In this document: positions 34,201 through 42,953 of the stretch, piece by piece
Position numbering within the stretch: the stretch's first letter is position 1
Layout: each line of letters begins with the position of its first letter
Source: Paenibacillus graminis
GTDB taxonomy: Bacteria; Bacillota; Bacilli; Paenibacillales; Paenibacillaceae
Direction: 5' to 3'
DNA length: 64,000 nt
NCBI RefSeq assembly: GCF_000758705.1
Contig: NZ_CP009287.1
Coordinates: 3,410,001 to 3,474,000, forward strand
Notes under the pieces: model-generated
Database searches by the model: none
What the model was told of the DNA's origin: nothing
The model's input: only the letters and a program-made list of their open reading frames with translations
Made by a program: the position numbers and the translations under genes

Positions 34201-35166
34201 ATGGCAGTACCTTTAAATGCAGCCAAAGCCAACAGCAGGAAACTTCGGACGAAACGGAGCTCCGTTTCGCTGAAGCCTATCATGTCCAACCGTTATCTCT
34301 ATCTCATGCTGCTGCCCACTGTGCTGTATTTTCTTATTTTCGAATACAAACCGATGTACGGGGCGATTATTGCCTTCAAAGATTTCAATCCTTTTGCAGG
34401 GGTTGCCGGCAGCCCTTGGGTGGGCTTCAAAAATTTCGAGAAGTTTTTCGAAAGCTATTATTTCTTCCGATTGCTGAAGAACACCTTTCTCATGAGCTTT
34501 TATTCGCTGCTGTTTATTTTTCCGGCTTCACTGGCTTTCGCGCTTTTGCTTAATGAGCTGCGGCTCAAAAAGCTGAAGTCCTTTCTGCAGACGGTGTCTT
34601 ATCTGCCGCATTTCATTTCGCTGATCGTCATCTGCGGTATGATTATTGATTTCACTAAGCCCGGAGGCATTATCAACAGCCTGCTGCTGGGCATAGGAAT
34701 CATCTCGGAGCCGATTCAGTTTCTAATTCTGCCGGAATGGTTCCGCACCATTTATGTGGGTTCAGGCATGTGGCAGAGCCTGGGATGGAATTCCATTATT
34801 TATCTGGCTGCATTGTCCGGTATTAACCCGAGCCTTTATGAGGCTGCGGTAGTTGATGGAGCGGGACGCTGGAAGCAGCTTACGCATATTACACTGCCGG
34901 GGATTCTGCCCACAGTGCTAATCCTTTTAATTTTGAATGTCGGGACCCTGCTGAATGTGGGCTGGGACAAAATTATATTGCTGTATAATCCGGGGACTTA
35001 TGTCACGGCGGACGTCATCTCTACCTTTGTCTACAGACGCGGTGTCATGGAAGCCGACTACAGCTTCTCAGCGGCGGTAGGCCTGTTCAACTCCGCCATC
35101 AATTTTGCGCTGCTGGTGCTGGCGAACCGGATCAGCCGGAAGACTACCGAAAACAGTTTGTGGTAA
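34201..35166 (+). CDS. Sugar ABC transporter permease, LplB family
   Basis: The 321-residue permease has six membrane helices and the EAA loop YEAAVVDGAGRWKQLTHITL near residue 218, which docks the ATPase. The opening helix LMLLPTVLYFLIFEYKPMYG is typical of LplB. GGAGA precedes the ATG. It follows the binding protein by 102 bases and pairs with the second permease at 35270. Confidence 0.95.
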   Translation: MAVPLNAAKANSRKLRTKRSSVSLKPIMSNRYLYLMLLPTVLYFLIFEYKPMYGAIIAFKDFNPFAGVAGSPWVGFKNFEKFFESYYFFRLLKNTFLMSFYSLLFIFPASLAFALLLNELRLKKLKSFLQTVSYLPHFISLIVICGMIIDFTKPGGIINSLLLGIGIISEPIQFLILPEWFRTIYVGSGMWQSLGWNSIIYLAALSGINPSLYEAAVVDGAGRWKQLTHITLPGILPTVLILLILNVGTLLNVGWDKIILLYNPGTYVTADVISTFVYRRGVMEADYSFSAAVGLFNSAINFALLVLANRISRKTTENSLW

Positions 35167-35269
35167 GGGGGCTATGCTCCATAAAACTTAAGCGTACGCT
35201 TTCGAAGCGAGTTTTGTACGAAGCAGAATCAGTGAAGTCAATCTAACAAAACTTTTAGGAGGGAAGACA

Positions 35270-36148
35270 GTGGTCATCAAACGCAGCATTCCGGAAATTA
35301 TATTCGACAGCTGCAACGTGCTGTTTCTGATCTTTTGTTCCTTCCTGTTCCTGTACCCGATGTGGTATGTGCTGGTGTCCTCGTTCAGTGATGCGCATGC
35401 CATCGCCGCTGGTGAGATAAGCTTCTGGCCGAAAGGCTTCAATGTGGGTGCTTACAAGCTGGTTTTTGAGGATCAGCGGATCTGGACGGCTTACGGGAAC
35501 ACGTTCATTTATGTAATCGCAGGCACTTTTATTAACCTGGTTCTGACTACGCTTGGCGCCTATCCGTTATCCCGGAGAAATCTGGAAGGGCGCAGCCTGA
35601 TTATGGCTTTTATTGTGTTCACGATGTTCTTCAGCGGCGGTCTGATTCCGGCTTACCTCAATGTGCGTGAGCTTGGGCTGTACGATACAAGGTGGGCGCT
35701 GCTTCTGCCGGGCGCGGTTAGTGCTTTTAATCTGATCGTGATGCGGACCTTCTTCCAGTCCATACCTGATAGCCTTATTGAATCCGCCAAAATCGACGGC
35801 GCCCATGACTTCCGTATCCTGCTGCGGATTGTGCTGCCGTTATCCATGCCAGTACTGGCGGTTATGACCCTGTTCTATGCGGTGGGGCACTGGAACAGCT
35901 GGTTCTCGGCAATGATCTATTTGCAGGACCGCAATTTATTTCCGCTGCAGCTGATTCTGAGGGAAATTCTGATTCAATCCTCCGCGCAGAATATGCTGGC
36001 CGGAGTTACACAGGATGAGGTGTTCCGCATCAGTGAATCCATCAAATTTGCAACCATCATCATCGCAACAGTGCCTATTCTGTTGATCTATCCGTTTTTG
36101 CAGAAGTATTTTGTCAAAGGCGTTATGATTGGCGCCCTAAAAGAGTAA
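35270..36148 (+). CDS. Carbohydrate ABC transporter permease, LplC/YtcP family
   Basis: The 292-residue second permease has six helices, the EAA-type loop LIESAKIDGAHDFRILLRIV near residue 167, and the C-terminal FLQKYFVKGVMIGALKE that is conserved in this family. The start is GTG with AGGAGGG about 6 bases upstream (35257-35263). It completes the membrane part of the importer. The next gene begins 75 bases later, with no terminator, so the catabolic genes are probably on the same transcript. Confidence 0.95.
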   Translation: MVIKRSIPEIIFDSCNVLFLIFCSFLFLYPMWYVLVSSFSDAHAIAAGEISFWPKGFNVGAYKLVFEDQRIWTAYGNTFIYVIAGTFINLVLTTLGAYPLSRRNLEGRSLIMAFIVFTMFFSGGLIPAYLNVRELGLYDTRWALLLPGAVSAFNLIVMRTFFQSIPDSLIESAKIDGAHDFRILLRIVLPLSMPVLAVMTLFYAVGHWNSWFSAMIYLQDRNLFPLQLILREILIQSSAQNMLAGVTQDEVFRISESIKFATIIIATVPILLIYPFLQKYFVKGVMIGALKE

Positions 36149-36223
36149 GCAGCGGAGAGCCAGGACAGAGAAAAAACATTCGTACTGTTATGTACGCGAA
36201 GCAGTCGGGAGGAGAGAGGCTAT

Positions 36224-37285
36224 ATGAAGGCGGTATTATCCCAGAATGGTCAAATAAGTGTGGCTGATATTCCCGCTCCGGTGCTTGAGGACGGCTTCGT
36301 GCTTGTCGAGACTGAATATTCAGCTATCAGCCCCGGAACAGAAATTATGATGAACGGCACTCATCGCCAGAAGCCGATCGTTCTCGGATATAGTGCGGCT
36401 GGCGTCATCCGGTCGCGGGGAAAAGGAATGGAGCATTGGCCGGAAGGCCAGCGGGTGGCCTGCTATGGGGCACCTTACGCCAAACATGCGGAATGGCTGC
36501 TGATGCCGCAGCATCTGATGGTGCCGGTTCCGGAGCATGTCAGTCCGGAGGAGGCGTCTACGGTGGGTCTTGGAGCCATCGCGGTCCATGCCGTAAGGCA
36601 GGCGGACCTGCAGTTCGGCGAAACGCTGGTGCTGATTGGAGCAGGTATACTCGGCCAGTTGATTGCACAGATTGCGCGGGCCGCCGGCTGCCGGGTGATT
36701 GTCTATGATCTGCTTGCCGAGCGCTGCCGGACCGCCGGGAGTCTGGGCATCCGCCACATTGCGGTGAATCCGCAGCGGGTCAGCCAGCATCTCGATAGCC
36801 TGACAGCAGGAATGGGGGCCGATGCCGTGATTATCTGTGCCGGGGGCAAATCGGGCGGGCTTGTCGATCAGGGCTTGCAATGGGTGAGGAATCAAGGGAA
36901 AGTGCTGCTGGTCGGAGATGTGAAACCGGACTTCTCGCGTGAGCTGATGTTTGGGAAGGAAGCGCAGGTGCTAATCTCCAGGGCGGGTGGTCCGGGCCGT
37001 TATGATCCTGTCTATGAAAAACAGGGAATTGATTATCCCTATGGCTACGTCCGCTGGACCGAAGGGCGCAACATGGCGGAATACATCCGGCTGATCTCAG
37101 AAGGCGATATCCAGGTGAAGCCGCTGATCAGCAGCGTGTTCCCGCTGGAACGTTCAGCAGATGCCTTCCGGCAGTATGCGGAATCTCCGGCAAAGCTGTT
37201 GGGAGCGGTACTCGCCTATCCTATAACTGGTGTTCAGGACGCAGAGCATGCCGCAGCCATAGTTAAGGAAGGGCAAGGCGGATGA
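36224..37285 (+). CDS. Zinc-type alcohol/polyol dehydrogenase-like oxidoreductase (MDR)
   Basis: The 353-residue medium-chain dehydrogenase has a GroES-like N-terminal domain (YSAISPGTEIMMNG) and a Rossmann domain with LVLIGAGILGQLIAQIARAA near residue 140. The catalytic zinc Cys of classical alcohol dehydrogenases is replaced in the S-P-G-T-E segment, and the four-Cys structural zinc lobe is missing. It therefore belongs to the group found with sugar and cyclitol catabolism and in two-domain sugar oxidoreductases. It probably oxidises a sugar, polyol or uronate delivered by the transporter. GGGAGGAGAG precedes the ATG. It overlaps the beta-propeller gene by 4 bases. Confidence 0.88.
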   Translation: MKAVLSQNGQISVADIPAPVLEDGFVLVETEYSAISPGTEIMMNGTHRQKPIVLGYSAAGVIRSRGKGMEHWPEGQRVACYGAPYAKHAEWLLMPQHLMVPVPEHVSPEEASTVGLGAIAVHAVRQADLQFGETLVLIGAGILGQLIAQIARAAGCRVIVYDLLAERCRTAGSLGIRHIAVNPQRVSQHLDSLTAGMGADAVIICAGGKSGGLVDQGLQWVRNQGKVLLVGDVKPDFSRELMFGKEAQVLISRAGGPGRYDPVYEKQGIDYPYGYVRWTEGRNMAEYIRLISEGDIQVKPLISSVFPLERSADAFRQYAESPAKLLGAVLAYPITGVQDAEHAAAIVKEGQGG

Positions 37286-39174
37286 AGGCGCTGCGGATTG
37301 GCGAGCCGCTGAGCGGACTTGCGGTATGGGCTTCGGCCTATGGCAAGTGGCGGGGGGAGGACCGGATTTATGCCGTATCTTCCGGCAGTCCCTGTATGCT
37401 GTTTGTGCTCGATCCTGCGGGCGGCGAGCCAGTGCAGCAATTCGCGCTGGAAGGCTCGGACCACTGCTGGGGAGTTGTCGCGGCAGCAAGCGGAGTCTAC
37501 ATCGGCGGCAGCGGGATTCTATACAGATTCACGCATGAGCAAGGGGTAGAGAATCTGGGAGAGATGATTCCCGGCGAGTTCTACACCTGGCGGCTTGCAA
37601 CCGATGAAGAAGGCAACATCTATGGGGGCTGCTATCCGGGCGGCAAAGTATTTCAATATAACCCGTCCACAGGACACTACAGAGATTACGGTGTCATGGT
37701 GGAGGGGGAGCAATACGCCCGCTCCATGGAAGCGTGGAAGGGTAGACTTTATGTTGGTGTCGGGACCCGGTGTCCACATATTGTGGAACTGGATACAGTG
37801 ACAGGGGACCGGAGAGAGATCAGCCTGCCGGAGGAATGTTCTACGGAGCAGCTGGTCTATGATTTGAATATTGTACATGGCAAGCTGTTAGTCCGGATAA
37901 CACCGTGTTCCCGATTGTATATCTATGATCTGGAGCTGAGGCAGTGGGAGAAAACTATAGAACATGTGAGCGGACTTAGTGTGTCTGCGGCGGACCCTCA
38001 GGGGAATGTGTACTTCATCAAGGATGATATTCTGCAGCGGTATACATTCGGGACAGGTATTCTCACGCCTACCTCACTTGTCATGCCGGAACCGGCAGGA
38101 GACTACGGCTGGCTGGAAGGCCATCCGCTGAATCCGAACGGAAGCTGCTTGGCGGGTGTGCATAGGGACGGCACCTGCTGGATCTATGATCCCGAGAATG
38201 ACCGGCACACCGTTATGGATTTTATGCTGCAGGGACAGCCGGTTCATCTGCAGTCACTGGCCTGGGGACCAGAGGGGAAATTGTACATCGGCGGCTATTT
38301 TGCCGGCGGGCTGGCCAGCTATGATCCGGCGGCATCAGAAATCACCTCTCGCCGGGGGATCGGACAGATTGAGGGAATGATGGCGGCTCACGGCATTATG
38401 TATCTCGGCGTCTATCCCAAAGCCAATATCTTTGCCTATGATCCAAACCTGGAGTGGAATCCGGGCAGTAATCCTAAGCTGGTTTTTTCGCTGCAGGAGG
38501 AAGATCAGGACCGGGCTTTTGCCTGGACCCGAGCGGGAGAAGAGGTGGCCATTGGTACGGTACCGTCCTACGGCCGGAATGGAGGTGCACTGACACTGTT
38601 TCATCCCGTAACCGGGATACGTGAAGTGTTCAGGGGGCTTTTGCCGCAGCAAAGTATAGTGTCTCTGGCTGCCGGGGAAGAACTGCTGTTCGCAGGCGGC
38701 TCCGTCTGGGGCGGACTCGGGATCGCACCGGAGCGGAAGGAGGCGTCCCTGATGATCTGGGATGTGAACAGCCGCCGCAAAGTGTGGGAGGGCGTTCCGG
38801 TACCAGGTGAAAAGGCAATCCCGGCGCTTGCACTGGATGATGAGGGCAAGGTGTGGGGACTCACGGCAGGGCAGCTCTTTCTTTTCAACCCGCTAACGCT
38901 GAAGACTGAACGGACGATTCCGGTGAACCCGGTGGATTGGGAAGCAATGACCCACTTCTGGCGGGGAGGCTGCGAGCTGCTGTACAGGGAAGGTGTATTG
39001 TATGGGGCGGCAATGAATCTTCTATTTAAATATGATGTGCGCCTGAACCGGCTGGAGATGCTGGACGAAGATGCCCGGCTGCTGGCGATGGATGGTGAAG
39101 GCGGATTGTATTTTGCCCGAACAACGGCACTGTACCGGATTCAGACCCCGGAGGCAGGACAGGAGGCGCTATGA
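37282..39174 (+). CDS. Beta-propeller protein of unknown function
   Basis: The 630-residue protein has no signal peptide. It is built of repeated blades of about 45 residues containing strand patterns such as GVYIGGSGILYRFTHEQGVE, LATDEEGNIYGGCYPGGKVF, SLAWGPEGKLYIGGYFAGGL and AALDDEGKVWGLTAGQLFLF-like stretches, suggesting two propellers or one large one. No catalytic signature was recognised. In this context a lactonase (as in SMP-30-type propellers) or a sugar-binding scaffold is possible, but neither is shown. It is translationally coupled to the dehydrogenase before it and to the glycosyltransferase after it, each by 4-base overlaps. Confidence 0.8.
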   Translation: MKALRIGEPLSGLAVWASAYGKWRGEDRIYAVSSGSPCMLFVLDPAGGEPVQQFALEGSDHCWGVVAAASGVYIGGSGILYRFTHEQGVENLGEMIPGEFYTWRLATDEEGNIYGGCYPGGKVFQYNPSTGHYRDYGVMVEGEQYARSMEAWKGRLYVGVGTRCPHIVELDTVTGDRREISLPEECSTEQLVYDLNIVHGKLLVRITPCSRLYIYDLELRQWEKTIEHVSGLSVSAADPQGNVYFIKDDILQRYTFGTGILTPTSLVMPEPAGDYGWLEGHPLNPNGSCLAGVHRDGTCWIYDPENDRHTVMDFMLQGQPVHLQSLAWGPEGKLYIGGYFAGGLASYDPAASEITSRRGIGQIEGMMAAHGIMYLGVYPKANIFAYDPNLEWNPGSNPKLVFSLQEEDQDRAFAWTRAGEEVAIGTVPSYGRNGGALTLFHPVTGIREVFRGLLPQQSIVSLAAGEELLFAGGSVWGGLGIAPERKEASLMIWDVNSRRKVWEGVPVPGEKAIPALALDDEGKVWGLTAGQLFLFNPLTLKTERTIPVNPVDWEAMTHFWRGGCELLYREGVLYGAAMNLLFKYDVRLNRLEMLDEDARLLAMDGEGGLYFARTTALYRIQTPEAGQEAL

Positions 39175-40259
39175 AGATTTTATATTTCTATAAATTTTGC
39201 TTGCTGGGCGGAGTCACAACACAATTGGCGAACAGGCTTAAGTTTCTGCGCGGGCGGGCGGAGGTGCATTTTGCATTTTTGGAGGACTACGGCGGGGCCG
39301 GCGCTTTTGAAGGCTATACGCATGTGCGTATCCTCCGGACGACGGACGAACTCAGGAGCTACATTGCAGCTCATGATTTTGATGTGATCATCACGATCGA
39401 TACCTATGAATTGTATGAAGCACTGGGTCCAGCCGAGCCCCAAAAAGTGATCATTCATGAGGTGCATACCACCTATGAGGAGCCTTTGCGGAAACTGGCA
39501 GAATCCAAGGATAGCCTGCCCTATCACTACGTCATCACACCTTCTGCTTATATGAAGGAAATGCTGGAACGGATCGGGATACCGGATGCTTTTCATATTA
39601 ATAACTGTCTGGACACGGATGTATTCAAATACGAAGCGCTTCCCGGCAAGCGGCCGCCTACGATTTTGTGGGTGGGCAAGCTCGATCAGCATAAAAACTG
39701 GGAGTCCTTCATGAATCTAGCTGGCAGACTGAATGCGCAATTCCCGGACCTTCACTTCCTGCTTATCGGCGGCTACACCGCTCCCGAAGAAATTACAAGC
39801 AAGCTGCAGGCCAGGGCAGAAGTGCTGGAACTCCGGCATTTTGAGTGGCTGCCCAAAGTGGATTACGAGGAGATGCATCTTTATTATTCTGCAGTGGCCG
39901 AAAGCGGCGGGGTGTATGTCAGCACTACCGGAAATGAATCTTTTGGGATGACCGTCCTGGAGGCAATGGCCTGCCGGTGTCCGGTTGTTGTGCCCGATGT
40001 GGGGGCTCTGCCTGAGCTGCTCGATGATGAGCTGAGTGTTTCCCTTTATGCTTCGGGCAGGGAAGAGGAATGTGCTGAACGGGTGGCTTGGCTTTTGGAG
40101 CAGGATGGCTTGCGTGAGCGCTTGAAAACACTGGGCGAGGAGAAGGCGAGAAATACGTACAGCATTGATGAGGTAGGGAAAGCCTATATGGCATTGCTTG
40201 AACGTTTTGTGGAGGACGTGCGGACGCCATCTGAAATCAACCTGCTCACAAAAGATTGA
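39171..40259 (+). CDS. Glycosyltransferase family 4 (GT-B fold)
   Basis: This 362-residue GT-B enzyme has a C-terminal half carrying ILWVGKLDQHKNWESFMNLA, the donor-sugar motif ESFGMTVLE (E-x7-E) and VVVPDVGALPELL, as in GT4 proteins. The N-terminal half starts YFYKFCLLGGVTTQLANRLK, an acceptor-site Gly-rich loop. A glycosyltransferase within a catabolic operon is unusual. It could glycosylate an intermediate, a cell-surface molecule, or run in reverse as a phosphorylase-like enzyme. Substrate is unknown. No signal peptide. Confidence 0.9.
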   Translation: MKILYFYKFCLLGGVTTQLANRLKFLRGRAEVHFAFLEDYGGAGAFEGYTHVRILRTTDELRSYIAAHDFDVIITIDTYELYEALGPAEPQKVIIHEVHTTYEEPLRKLAESKDSLPYHYVITPSAYMKEMLERIGIPDAFHINNCLDTDVFKYEALPGKRPPTILWVGKLDQHKNWESFMNLAGRLNAQFPDLHFLLIGGYTAPEEITSKLQARAEVLELRHFEWLPKVDYEEMHLYYSAVAESGGVYVSTTGNESFGMTVLEAMACRCPVVVPDVGALPELLDDELSVSLYASGREEECAERVAWLLEQDGLRERLKTLGEEKARNTYSIDEVGKAYMALLERFVEDVRTPSEINLLTKD

Positions 40260-40316
40260 AGGGCACGCTGTTCTAAAGCAATTGGTTAACCAAGTCTATG
40301 CACGGAGGTGCAAGGG

Positions 40317-41222
40317 TTGAAAGAGCTGAAGATTGGCATGGTAGGCATGGACACCTCGCACAGCAGAATTTTTGCTTCACTGCTGAACCAGGTGTCCCAT
40401 GCGCTGCATGTACCCGGCGGGAGGCTGGTTTGTGGGTATGCCGGAGGCTCAGCGGATTTTGAGTTAAGCGCATCAAGGGTGGAAGGAATCAGCAGGGAGC
40501 TGCAGGAAAACTGCGGTGTCGAGCTGCTGGCTTCGATAACAGAAGTGGCCGAGAGGTCGGATGCGGTTCTTCTGACTTCTGTAGACGGCAGAGTACACCG
40601 CGAACAGTTCGCTGTCCTGGCCCCCTATGGCAAGCCGGTGTTTATCGACAAGCCGTTTGCGGTCACGAGCGCGGATGCACTTGCAATCGCGGAACTTGCG
40701 GCAAGCTATGGAACTCCCCTTTTTTCCAGCTCCATGGTCCGGTTCGGTGGCCCGTTGAATGCAGCGCTTGAGGATGAGACTGAAGGCTCCATCGTGGGAG
40801 CAGACTGCAGCGGTCCGCTTGAATTTCAGCCAACCCAGCCCGGATTATTCTGGTACGGCATCCACACGGCTGAAATGCTGTACGCTGCGCTAGGTGAAGG
40901 GTGCATTTCTGTGAGAGCCATAAGCAATGAAACCCAGGAATGGGCCGCGGGGCTATGGAAGGACGGAAGGATTGGAACGATGCGCGGCAACCGGACAGGG
41001 GGTGCGGATTTCTATGCCGTTCTGCACAGGGAACGGGGCAGTACTGCTGTAAATGCGCTGGGCGGCCAGTATGAAGCAGGCCATCAGAATCTGCTCAAGG
41101 CGTTTCTGCTGACGGCGGGAGGAGCACCTCCACCCGTAAGCCCGCGGGTTACGCTGGAGCTGATCCGGTTTATTGAAGCAGCTAATGAGAGCAGGGAAAC
41201 GGGACAGACGGTTTTTTTGTAA
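40317..41222 (+). CDS. Gfo/Idh/MocA family oxidoreductase
   Basis: The 301-residue protein is short for the family. It has a Rossmann N-terminus (IGMVGMDTSHSRIFASLL, a degenerate dinucleotide loop lacking the usual G-x-G-x-x-G) and GKPVFIDKPFAV, where EKP is DKP. The catalytic GLFWYGIHTAEMLYAALGEG segment has the conserved His. Members with a TSHS start are found in sugar-catabolic clusters of Paenibacillus. GGAGGT at 40304-40309 is spaced 7 bases from TTG 40317; GTG 40308 overlaps the site. It is followed in the same frame by the C-terminal remnant of another family member. Confidence 0.88.
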   Translation: MKELKIGMVGMDTSHSRIFASLLNQVSHALHVPGGRLVCGYAGGSADFELSASRVEGISRELQENCGVELLASITEVAERSDAVLLTSVDGRVHREQFAVLAPYGKPVFIDKPFAVTSADALAIAELAASYGTPLFSSSMVRFGGPLNAALEDETEGSIVGADCSGPLEFQPTQPGLFWYGIHTAEMLYAALGEGCISVRAISNETQEWAAGLWKDGRIGTMRGNRTGGADFYAVLHRERGSTAVNALGGQYEAGHQNLLKAFLLTAGGAPPPVSPRVTLELIRFIEAANESRETGQTVFL

Positions 41223-41471
41223 AAGAAGCTTGATCACACGGGAATATCCGGACGTTATGGATCTGATGTGTATGGCAGAGCGTCCGGCAAAGGCAGCTGG
41301 TCTTTCTGGGGGGACGATATGAACGGACTGATGCTGATGGCGTTTGTGCAGGCCTTGCTGGAAGGCGCGCTGGTCCCGGTAACGGGTCTTGACGGTTTGA
41401 GATCTGCGGAAGTCGCGCTCCGAGCCTACCAGTCGGTGCAGGCAGGCCAGCCGGTTAAGCTTAGCCAATAG
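41223..41471 (+). pseudogene. C-terminal remnant of a Gfo/Idh/MocA oxidoreductase
   Basis: Directly after the TAA of the previous gene, and in the same frame, the bases read through to a protein tail: GISGRYGSDVYGRASGKGSW, then DDMNGLMLMAFVQALLEGAL and PVTGLDGLRSAEVALRAYQS up to TAA at 41469-41471. That is the last 75-80 residues of a typical family member, whose ending VTG-x-DGLR-A-EVALAAY is recognisable. The Rossmann and catalytic parts are missing. The upstream gene has its own complete C-terminus, so this is the relic of a second gene lost by deletion, not a frameshift of the first. Confidence 0.65.
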
Positions 41472-41495
41472 AGCGATGAAGGGATGGGATAAAGA

Positions 41496-42152
41496 ATGAA
41501 CGACCAGGAACTATTTGATACCATGTGTGAAACGCTCTACTCTGCGGTAATCTCCGATACGCTGGATCAGCTGGGTTACCGCAATCAGGTGATGCGTGAA
41601 AATATCAATCCGATCGACCCCTCCTGGGTCGTTGCCGGACGGGCGAAAACCGTTCTGTCTGTAGATATTCATCATCTGCCTGAAGATCCCTACGCCAAGG
41701 AGATTGAAGCGGTGGACAGCGTCAAGCCGGGTGAGATTGTTATCGGCTGCACGAACGAATCAAGGCAGAACGGACTCTGGGGGGAGCTGCTGTCGACGGC
41801 CTCCAAAATGCGGGGCGGGCGCGGCGCAATCGTGGACGGCTTAATCCGGGATACTGCCAAAATTTTGGAGCTGGGCTTTCCCGTCTTTGCCACCGGTACC
41901 AAACCGGTAGATTCACAGGGACGAGGAATCGTTATTGACTACGATATTCCAGTGCTGTGCGGAGGCGTGCTGGTGCATCCCGGTGACATTATCTTTGGCG
42001 ACCGTGACGGTGTGGTGGTGATACCGGGCGCGGTCCTCGATGAGGTCTTCGTGCTGGCAACGGATAAGGCGACTAGGGAGAATCATACACGCGATGAGCT
42101 TCTGGCCGGGTTCACACTAAGGCAAGTCTACGATAAATACGGAGTGCTCTAG
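41496..42152 (+). CDS. RraA-like aldolase/decarboxylase family protein
   Basis: This 218-residue protein of the RraA/HMG-CHA aldolase fold has ADTLDQLG-like ISDTLDQLGYRNQVMRENI at the N-terminus, LLSTASKMRGGRGAIVDGLI, the metal/substrate segment IRDTAKILELGFPVFATGTK, and GDIIFGDRDGVVVIPGA with the R-D-x-x-x-D-type motif. In bacteria this fold includes class II pyruvate aldolases and oxaloacetate decarboxylases as well as the RNase E inhibitor RraA; the last is not relevant here. In a sugar-acid operon it is a good candidate for aldol cleavage of a keto-acid intermediate. Confidence 0.88.
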   Translation: MNDQELFDTMCETLYSAVISDTLDQLGYRNQVMRENINPIDPSWVVAGRAKTVLSVDIHHLPEDPYAKEIEAVDSVKPGEIVIGCTNESRQNGLWGELLSTASKMRGGRGAIVDGLIRDTAKILELGFPVFATGTKPVDSQGRGIVIDYDIPVLCGGVLVHPGDIIFGDRDGVVVIPGAVLDEVFVLATDKATRENHTRDELLAGFTLRQVYDKYGVL

Positions 42153-42173
42153 ACTGCGAAATGGGGGGCTTGC

Positions 42174-42935
42174 ATGAGACTGGCCGAAAAAAGAGTACTG
42201 GTAACCGGAGCGGCGAGAGGCATAGGGCTGGCCATTGCCCGCCGTTTCCTGGAAGAAGGGGCACGTGTGATTCTGCTGGACCGCAGCGAAGAGGAGCTTC
42301 GTGCTGCAGCTGAAGAGCTGGCAGATTACGGCGGGGATTCTGCGGTGGAGGTCTGTGATCTGCGGGATTTGGCGCAGCTTGAGCAGTCTGCCGCGAAGGC
42401 TTTCACGCACTTTGGCGGGATTGACATTGTTGTGAACAATGCGGGCATTGCTTACAGAGAGCCCTTTCTTGATATTTCCTCTGAGCACTGGGATGCAGTC
42501 CTTGAGATCAATGTCCGCGCGGTATTCAGAATAGGCCAGCTTGCGGCCAGGCAGATGATAGGTCAAGGCGGCGGCGGTGCGATCATTAATATGAGCTCCA
42601 AAAATGGAATATCCGCCAGCGCAGAGCTTGCGCATTACAATGCGTCCAAGGCCGCTGTTATTTTGCTGACCGAATCCATGGCAGTAGAGCTGGCTCCGTA
42701 TGGAATTCGCGTCAATGCAGTAGCGCCGGGATTCGTGGATACGCCGCTCGACCGCAGGCTGCGTGAGGAAGCCGGTCTTCCGTCCCATTCGGAGCACACG
42801 CCGATGAAACGTGCAGCAACCCCGCAGGAGATTGCTAATGTATTTCTCTTTTTGGCCTCTGACGATGCGGGATATGTAACGGGGGAAACGGTCCGTGTGG
42901 ATGGCGGACATCTGGCAAACGGGAGTGAATTGTAG
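42174..42935 (+). CDS. SDR family NAD(P)-dependent oxidoreductase
   Basis: This 253-residue classical short-chain dehydrogenase has cofactor loop TGAARGIGLA, NNAGIAY, active-site Ser in IINMSSKNG, and the Y-x-x-x-K in HYNASKAAV. It is probably a sugar, sugar-alcohol or lactone-forming dehydrogenase in the pathway. The ribosome-binding site is GGGGGG close before the ATG, and it follows the RraA-like gene by 21 bases. Confidence 0.94.
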   Translation: MRLAEKRVLVTGAARGIGLAIARRFLEEGARVILLDRSEEELRAAAEELADYGGDSAVEVCDLRDLAQLEQSAAKAFTHFGGIDIVVNNAGIAYREPFLDISSEHWDAVLEINVRAVFRIGQLAARQMIGQGGGGAIINMSSKNGISASAELAHYNASKAAVILLTESMAVELAPYGIRVNAVAPGFVDTPLDRRLREEAGLPSHSEHTPMKRAATPQEIANVFLFLASDDAGYVTGETVRVDGGHLANGSEL

Positions 42936-42953
42936 CCTGAAGGAGGAGCCGAT

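Noticed and set aside
35170..35265. Palindromic GCGTACGC between the two permeases, considered as an operator or terminator
   Set aside because: The symmetry is short, there is no T-tract, and the genes on either side are clearly co-transcribed.
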